A stretch of 64,000 bases of DNA from Streptomyces viridiviolaceus (GTDB taxonomy: Bacteria > Actinomycetota > Actinomycetes > Streptomycetales > Streptomycetaceae). Positions within the stretch are counted from its first letter, which is position 1, and each line of letters starts with the position of its first letter. The translations under genes and the position numbers were made by a program. The notes under the pieces were generated by a model. That model made no database searches, was not told the origin of the DNA, and worked only from the letters and a program-made list of their open reading frames with translations. Below are positions 60,030-64,000 of this stretch, in pieces. The stretch is from positions 62,001 to 126,000 of the forward strand of contig NZ_BMWA01000002.1 of NCBI RefSeq assembly GCF_014650995.1. The letters are read 5' to 3'.

Positions 60030-61166
60030 ATGACGCAGCCGACACCCGTGCGCTGCCCGGCGATCGAGCACCCGGACATCCCGATGAGCGATCCCTCCGG
60101 GCTGGATCCGCTGCTGGCCCGGCTGAGGTCGCCCCGAGCGGTGGAGAGCGACGAGACGTTCCCGCTCGGCACCGTGCGCGCGGACGGCCGTATCGACCTG
60201 TGCAAGCAAGGCCTCGGCGCGGCCGGTGCCACTCGTCTGATGCCCGTCGCCGCCGCCTCGCCGCACGCCCGGCACATCCTCCTCGGTACCAACGCCATCG
60301 GCGACGAAGGAGTGTCCACGGTCGCTCGGGCGCTCGTCGACGGCCACGGCCTGCACACGCTCTACCTCGGCTGCAACCGCATCGGTCCGGAAGGCGTCGC
60401 CGTGCTCGCCGACGCGCTCTCGGCCGACGACACCGTCCGCGCCCTGTGGCTCAAGCGCAACCCGGCGGGCGACGACGGTGCCGTGGCGCTGGCCGCGATG
60501 CTCCGCCGCAACACCACGCTGCGCACCCTCGACCTGGTCAACACCGGTGTCACCACCGAGGGTCTGCGCGCCCTGCTCGACGCCCTCACCGGCCGCCCGC
60601 GCCCCGTGGAACGCCTCTTCCTCGGAGGGAACGGCCTGACCGCCGACGCCGCCGGACTGCTGGGGGCGCTGATCCGGGAGGCGGGCGTGCGCGAGCTGTA
60701 CCTGCCCGCCAACCACCTCGGCGACGAGGGGGCCGCCGTCCTCGCGGCAGCCGCCGTCGACTCCGGGCGGCCGGTACGCCTCGGCCTCGGCGGCAACGGA
60801 ATCGGCCCCGCGGGAGCGCACGCCCTCGCCGACGCCCTGGGCGCCATCGAGGCGCTCGACCTGGGGCGGCCGATGTCGGAGCGGAGCCTCGGCGCCCCCG
60901 CCAACGCCACCGGAGACGAAGGCGCCCGCGCCCTGGCCGCCGCCCTCGTCGGCAGCCCTCTGCGCCGGCTGGAGCTGTGCCACACCGGGCTCACCGGGCG
61001 AGGCGCGAAGTCCCTGCTGGCGGCGGTGCCGGACGACTCACCGCTGGAGTACGTGGGTCTGGGACCGGGACTGCCCCGGAAGGTGAAGCGGTCCTTCACC
61101 CAGCGTCTGCGGCCCACGGCCGGGGCCCACCCCGACCTGCGCGCGATAGGAAGTGTCTACCGTTGA
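60030..61166 (+). CDS. Leucine-rich-repeat protein (ribonuclease-inhibitor type)
   Basis: A 378-residue protein made almost wholly of LRRs of the ribonuclease-inhibitor/RanGAP type with ~28-residue periodicity: HILLGTNAIGDEGVSTVARAL, LHTLYLGCNRIGPEGVAVLADAL, VRALWLKRNPAGDDGAVALAAML, LRTLDLVNTGVTTEGLRALLDAL, VERLFLGGNGLTADAAGLL, VRELYLPANHLGDEGAAVLAAAA and more. No signal peptide or enzyme domain. It probably binds proteins. ATG 60030 follows GGTGGAG; ATG 60084 is an alternative. First gene of an operon with overlapping starts (TTGA) to the ankyrin gene. Confidence 0.85.
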   Translation: MTQPTPVRCPAIEHPDIPMSDPSGLDPLLARLRSPRAVESDETFPLGTVRADGRIDLCKQGLGAAGATRLMPVAAASPHARHILLGTNAIGDEGVSTVARALVDGHGLHTLYLGCNRIGPEGVAVLADALSADDTVRALWLKRNPAGDDGAVALAAMLRRNTTLRTLDLVNTGVTTEGLRALLDALTGRPRPVERLFLGGNGLTADAAGLLGALIREAGVRELYLPANHLGDEGAAVLAAAAVDSGRPVRLGLGGNGIGPAGAHALADALGAIEALDLGRPMSERSLGAPANATGDEGARALAAALVGSPLRRLELCHTGLTGRGAKSLLAAVPDDSPLEYVGLGPGLPRKVKRSFTQRLRPTAGAHPDLRAIGSVYR

Positions 61167-63010
61167 GCCGTCGCCCCGAATCCCCATGCTTCTCCCTGGA
61201 GGAAGCGGCGAGCCGACGGCGGATCCGCCGCTACGCGGTGCCCCGGCGGATGATCGAGCGCGCGACCGAACGCCGTACGGCCGGTGACTGGCGGGGAGCG
61301 TGCGCGGCGGCCGGCGTGGACGTCGACCTCGACCTGTCCGAGATCGCCGAGCACTGCGGCCACGCCGTCGCCGCGGCGCTCGAGGACGACCTTCGCCACC
61401 TCGCCCCGGACCTGGTGCGCTGGCACCTGCCCCGGGTGCTGGGCGGGCGGACCACCCTCGACACCGACCGGACCGTGGTCCTCGCCCGCTACCGGCCGGT
61501 GCAGGCGGGCGAACGCCCCCGCTCCACGCCGTACCTGCACCTCACCACGCCCGCGATGCTGGAGGGCCCGCAGCGGATCACCCTGCGGTTCCGTACCGTC
61601 GCGGACGAGAAGGCCGCCGGCGTCTTCGGAAGCCCGACCGAGGACTGGCGGTACGCCCGGCACCTGTGGGACGCGCGGCACACCGCCGAACTGCGCGAGC
61701 GGTGCGGCGCCACCGAACGGCCCCCCTTCTTCCACTCCGACGGCCGCCCCCGTCGTACGGGCGAACTGCCCACGGCCGATCCCGGCCCCGGCGACGCGCC
61801 GGCCCGGGCCGAGTGGGTCACCCTGCTGCATCAGAAGGGCGAGGTCGAGGCGGCCTTCACCGCGGCCGGGATCGAAGTCGACCTGACACCCCCGGCCGGC
61901 GGCCCCGGCTGGTACCGGGTCGATCCGAAGATCCTCCTCGGCAGGCTCGCCCTCGACCACACCCGCCTGGAGGGGGAGGTCCGCCGGCTGAAGGACGAGG
62001 GCGTCGGCGACCGCTTCCTCGTCGTCGGCGACTGGCGCACCCGCCTCCTGCTGGAGCCGACGGCCCCCGGCAGCCGCGCCGGACTACGGGCAAGGGCCGT
62101 CGGCCGCGAGGAGACCGAGGGCGTGCCCTTCCTGGCCGAAGCGCTCTGGCGCAGGCTCCCCGACCTCGACCTGATGCGCGTCGGCGGAGTCGAGCCGGAA
62201 CACCTGCACCCACTGGTTCGCGAGGCACTGTTCCCCGCCCTCCGGGTCACCGACGGGACCGTCGGACCGCCGGGCCCCGCCGACCCCGCACCCGTGCGGG
62301 TGCGATGCCGCGGCGAGTGGCACGAGGTGGGCTTCCGCCCGGACGGTCTGCTCCGTATGCCGCACAGCGACGAGGAGCAGCAGCGCGAGCGGGCCCTGCG
62401 CGCGTTCGGCGGCGCCGTCGCCGGGTGCTTCGCCGTCGAGCAGACCTGGGCGTCGGGCAGCGGCCGGCTGCCGAAGGCACTCCGCGCCCAGCGCCGGGAC
62501 CTGTTCCTGCGCGCCCAGCACGGCGACACCCACGGTGTGCTCCAGCTCCTGGACGCGGGCCTGGACCCCCGGGTCCGCGACGCCTCCGGACGCTCGCTGC
62601 TCCACGTACTGCATCTGCTCGACCACGAACCGCTGCTGCCCCGGCTGCTCGCGGCGGGGCTCGACCTGGAGGCCCGGGACCAGCGGGACCGCACACCGCT
62701 GTTCGTCGCGGTCAACGACGGTGGCTCCAGGGCCCTCGTGGAGGCACTCCTCGCCGTCGGTGCCCGGATCGACGTGGAAGACCAGTCGGAGATGTCGCTG
62801 GCCCAGATCATCCGCCGCTACAAGCGTTCCGACCTGTCCTTCCTCCGGGAGCGCGTACGAGAGGAACACCCGGGCCTCGGCGCCGACTGGTGGGACGAGT
62901 GGATGGACCGCGAGGAGCAGGACGACGCGGACGACCACGAGCCCGACGAGCCCGGCGAGTACGGCGAGCCCGATGAGCCCGGCGAGTACAGCAAGGAACC
63001 GCCCTTTTGA
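61163..63010 (+). CDS. Ankyrin-repeat protein
   Basis: A 615-residue protein. The first ~440 residues are of unknown family and appear internally duplicated (ACAAAGVDVDLDL near 47, AFTAAGIEVDLTP near 231). Residues ~450-550 hold ankyrin repeats: FLRAQHGDTHGVLQLLDAGL, DPRVRDASGRSLLHVLHLL, DLEARDQRDRTPLFVAVNDGG, ARIDVEDQSEMSLAQIIRRY. The tail is acidic. TTG 61163 overlaps the LRR stop, with AGGAAG upstream. It is coupled in turn to the MoxR gene by another TTGA overlap. Presumably a scaffold or effector in the LRR-ankyrin-MoxR system. Confidence 0.82.
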   Translation: MSRRPESPCFSLEEAASRRRIRRYAVPRRMIERATERRTAGDWRGACAAAGVDVDLDLSEIAEHCGHAVAAALEDDLRHLAPDLVRWHLPRVLGGRTTLDTDRTVVLARYRPVQAGERPRSTPYLHLTTPAMLEGPQRITLRFRTVADEKAAGVFGSPTEDWRYARHLWDARHTAELRERCGATERPPFFHSDGRPRRTGELPTADPGPGDAPARAEWVTLLHQKGEVEAAFTAAGIEVDLTPPAGGPGWYRVDPKILLGRLALDHTRLEGEVRRLKDEGVGDRFLVVGDWRTRLLLEPTAPGSRAGLRARAVGREETEGVPFLAEALWRRLPDLDLMRVGGVEPEHLHPLVREALFPALRVTDGTVGPPGPADPAPVRVRCRGEWHEVGFRPDGLLRMPHSDEEQQRERALRAFGGAVAGCFAVEQTWASGSGRLPKALRAQRRDLFLRAQHGDTHGVLQLLDAGLDPRVRDASGRSLLHVLHLLDHEPLLPRLLAAGLDLEARDQRDRTPLFVAVNDGGSRALVEALLAVGARIDVEDQSEMSLAQIIRRYKRSDLSFLRERVREEHPGLGADWWDEWMDREEQDDADDHEPDEPGEYGEPDEPGEYSKEPPF

Positions 63011-64000
63011 ACACCGACCCCACCCCCCGTACTGCCCCCGGCCCCCTGGCCGCCGCGGACGACCTCGTCGGCAGGCTGCGCACACGGCGGACCGAACCCG
63101 CGGCCAACCCGCAACTGGAGGCCCTCGCACTGGCCGTGACGGCCAATCAGCCCGTCCTGCTGTGGGGCGAACCGGGCATCGGCAAGTCGGCCGGCCTGGA
63201 GCAGCTCGCCGCAGGACTCGGCCTCCCGCTGGAGACGGTCATCGCCAGCGTGCACGAGCCGTCGGACTTCGCGGGGTTGCCGATCGTCGGGGACGACCCC
63301 GCCGTGACCGGTGTGCCGATGGCACCGCCGGACTGGGCGGTCCGGCTCACCCGCGCCGGACAGGGCCTGCTCTTCTTCGACGAACTGTCCTCCGCGCCCC
63401 CGGCCGTACAGGCGGCACTGCTGCGTGTCGTCCTCGAGCGCCGGGTCGGCAGCCTCGTCCTGCCCGACGCGGTGCGCATCGTCGCAGCCGCCAACCCGCC
63501 GTCGAGCGCCGCGGACGGATGGCACCTCAGCCCGCCGCTCGCCAACCGTTTCGTGCACCTCGACTGGACCCATGACCCGGCCACGGTCGCGCGCGGCATG
63601 GCCGGCACCTGGCCGGAGGTGGCCATTCCGGCGGTCGATCCGGCCAAGGTGCCCGGTGCCGTCGCGCGGGCCCGCGGCGCCGTCTCCGGTTTCCTCACGG
63701 CCCGCCCGGGCCTGGTCCACCACATACCCGCCGACGCCGAGAGCCGGGGCCGGTCCTGGCCGTCCCCGCGCACCTGGGAGATGGCGCTGCGGCTGCTCGC
63801 GACGGGATACGCGACCGGAGCCGGACGCGAGGCCACGGCCGCCGCGCTCACCGGTGCCGTCGGGGACGGCGCGGGCATCGAACTGCTGTCGTACCTGGAA
63901 CACCTCGATCTGCCCGACCCCGAGCGGGTCCTCGCCGACCCCGACGCGTTCGCCCTGCCCGAGCGCGGCGACCGGCAGCTGGCCTTCCTCATCGCGGTCG
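63007..64000 (+). CDS. MoxR-type AAA+ ATPase (partial, runs off the window)
   Basis: At least 331 residues, truncated by the window end. The AAA+ core has PVLLWGEPGIGKSAGLEQL (Walker A near residue 54), GLLFFDELSSAPPAVQAAL (Walker B near 121), IVAAANPPS (sensor 1) and a MoxR-like layout in between (HEPSDFAGLPIVGDD). MoxR ATPases usually act with a vWA-domain protein as metal-dependent chaperones, expected next downstream. TTG 63007 overlaps the ankyrin gene stop. No strong ribosome-binding site is needed if coupled. Confidence 0.88.
   Translation, partial: MNTDPTPRTAPGPLAAADDLVGRLRTRRTEPAANPQLEALALAVTANQPVLLWGEPGIGKSAGLEQLAAGLGLPLETVIASVHEPSDFAGLPIVGDDPAVTGVPMAPPDWAVRLTRAGQGLLFFDELSSAPPAVQAALLRVVLERRVGSLVLPDAVRIVAAANPPSSAADGWHLSPPLANRFVHLDWTHDPATVARGMAGTWPEVAIPAVDPAKVPGAVARARGAVSGFLTARPGLVHHIPADAESRGRSWPSPRTWEMALRLLATGYATGAGREATAAALTGAVGDGAGIELLSYLEHLDLPDPERVLADPDAFALPERGDRQLAFLIAV

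Noticed and set aside
1..64000. Mobile elements, CRISPR arrays, attachment-site duplications
   Set aside because: No transposase, integrase, regular direct-repeat array or tRNA-end duplication was noticed; gene content is typical core chromosome.

Overview
The window is Streptomyces chromosome. GC is very high with strong third-position GC bias, GTG and TTG starts are common, and the gene set and order (lexA, nrdR-nrdJ, rnhB, whiH-hrdB, parE, parC, ptsH, a Pat-type protein, thymidine kinase) match, from memory, the S. coelicolor SCO5799-SCO5849 core-chromosome segment. No insertion sequence, CRISPR array or prophage was seen. Long open frames antisense to real genes are composition artefacts and are left out.

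Layout. 0-4.8 kb: a siderophore operon (class III aminotransferase, IucA/IucC synthetase, hydroxylamine/amine N-acyltransferase) without a decarboxylase in view. 5-12.2 kb: genome maintenance and dNTP supply: a DinG-like helicase convergent with lexA, and lexA divergent from nrdR-nrdJ, with a LexA box, paired NrdR boxes and an 18-G tract. 12.2-20.3 kb: TerD-like protein, small enzymes (phosphatase/mutase, ADP-ribosylglycohydrolase), an MFS efflux pump/TetR pair with twin operators, rnhB and two unknown proteins. 20.6-28.1 kb: a RecQ helicase fused to a phosphoribosyltransferase-like domain, a DUF4192 gene with a DnaA box in its promoter, a glycogen-debranching-like protein and a Nudix regulator with an operator inside its own promoter. 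28.2-34.7 kb: an ABC ATPase-permease fusion, whiH, hrdB and a secreted trypsin-like protease.

34.7-51.8 kb: both topoisomerase IV subunits (parE, parC), separated by a DUF485/sodium-solute symporter pair, a CitA/DcuS-type two-component system, an iron-box-controlled ferredoxin/sucrase-like gene, a decayed stretch with two small unknown genes, and a CobW GTPase whose stop codon shares CTAG with parC. An M16 protease heterodimer follows. 51.8-59.8 kb: a c-di-AMP (ydaO) riboswitch driving an M23 cell-wall hydrolase, a GntR regulator, ptsH with a DasR site, a GNAT/acyl-CoA-synthetase protein, a DUF5998-phosphodiesterase pair and thymidine kinase. 59.8-64 kb: an atypical tRNA-like gene with its own promoter and a two-base-short anticodon arm, then a tightly coupled LRR - ankyrin - MoxR ATPase operon that runs off the window and is the best candidate here for an undescribed system.

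Functional threads: SOS/replication (LexA, RNR, RecQ, RNase HII, topoisomerase IV), sporulation and housekeeping transcription (WhiH, HrdB), nutrient and second-messenger sensing (iron, N-acetylglucosamine/PTS, c-di-AMP, organic acids). Many genes carry a TANNNT -10 element 6-7 nt before the start codon and are probably leaderless. Starts were chosen from ribosome-binding sites, such -10 elements and remembered homologue N-termini. All family and SCO assignments are from motif reading and memory; no searches were run.
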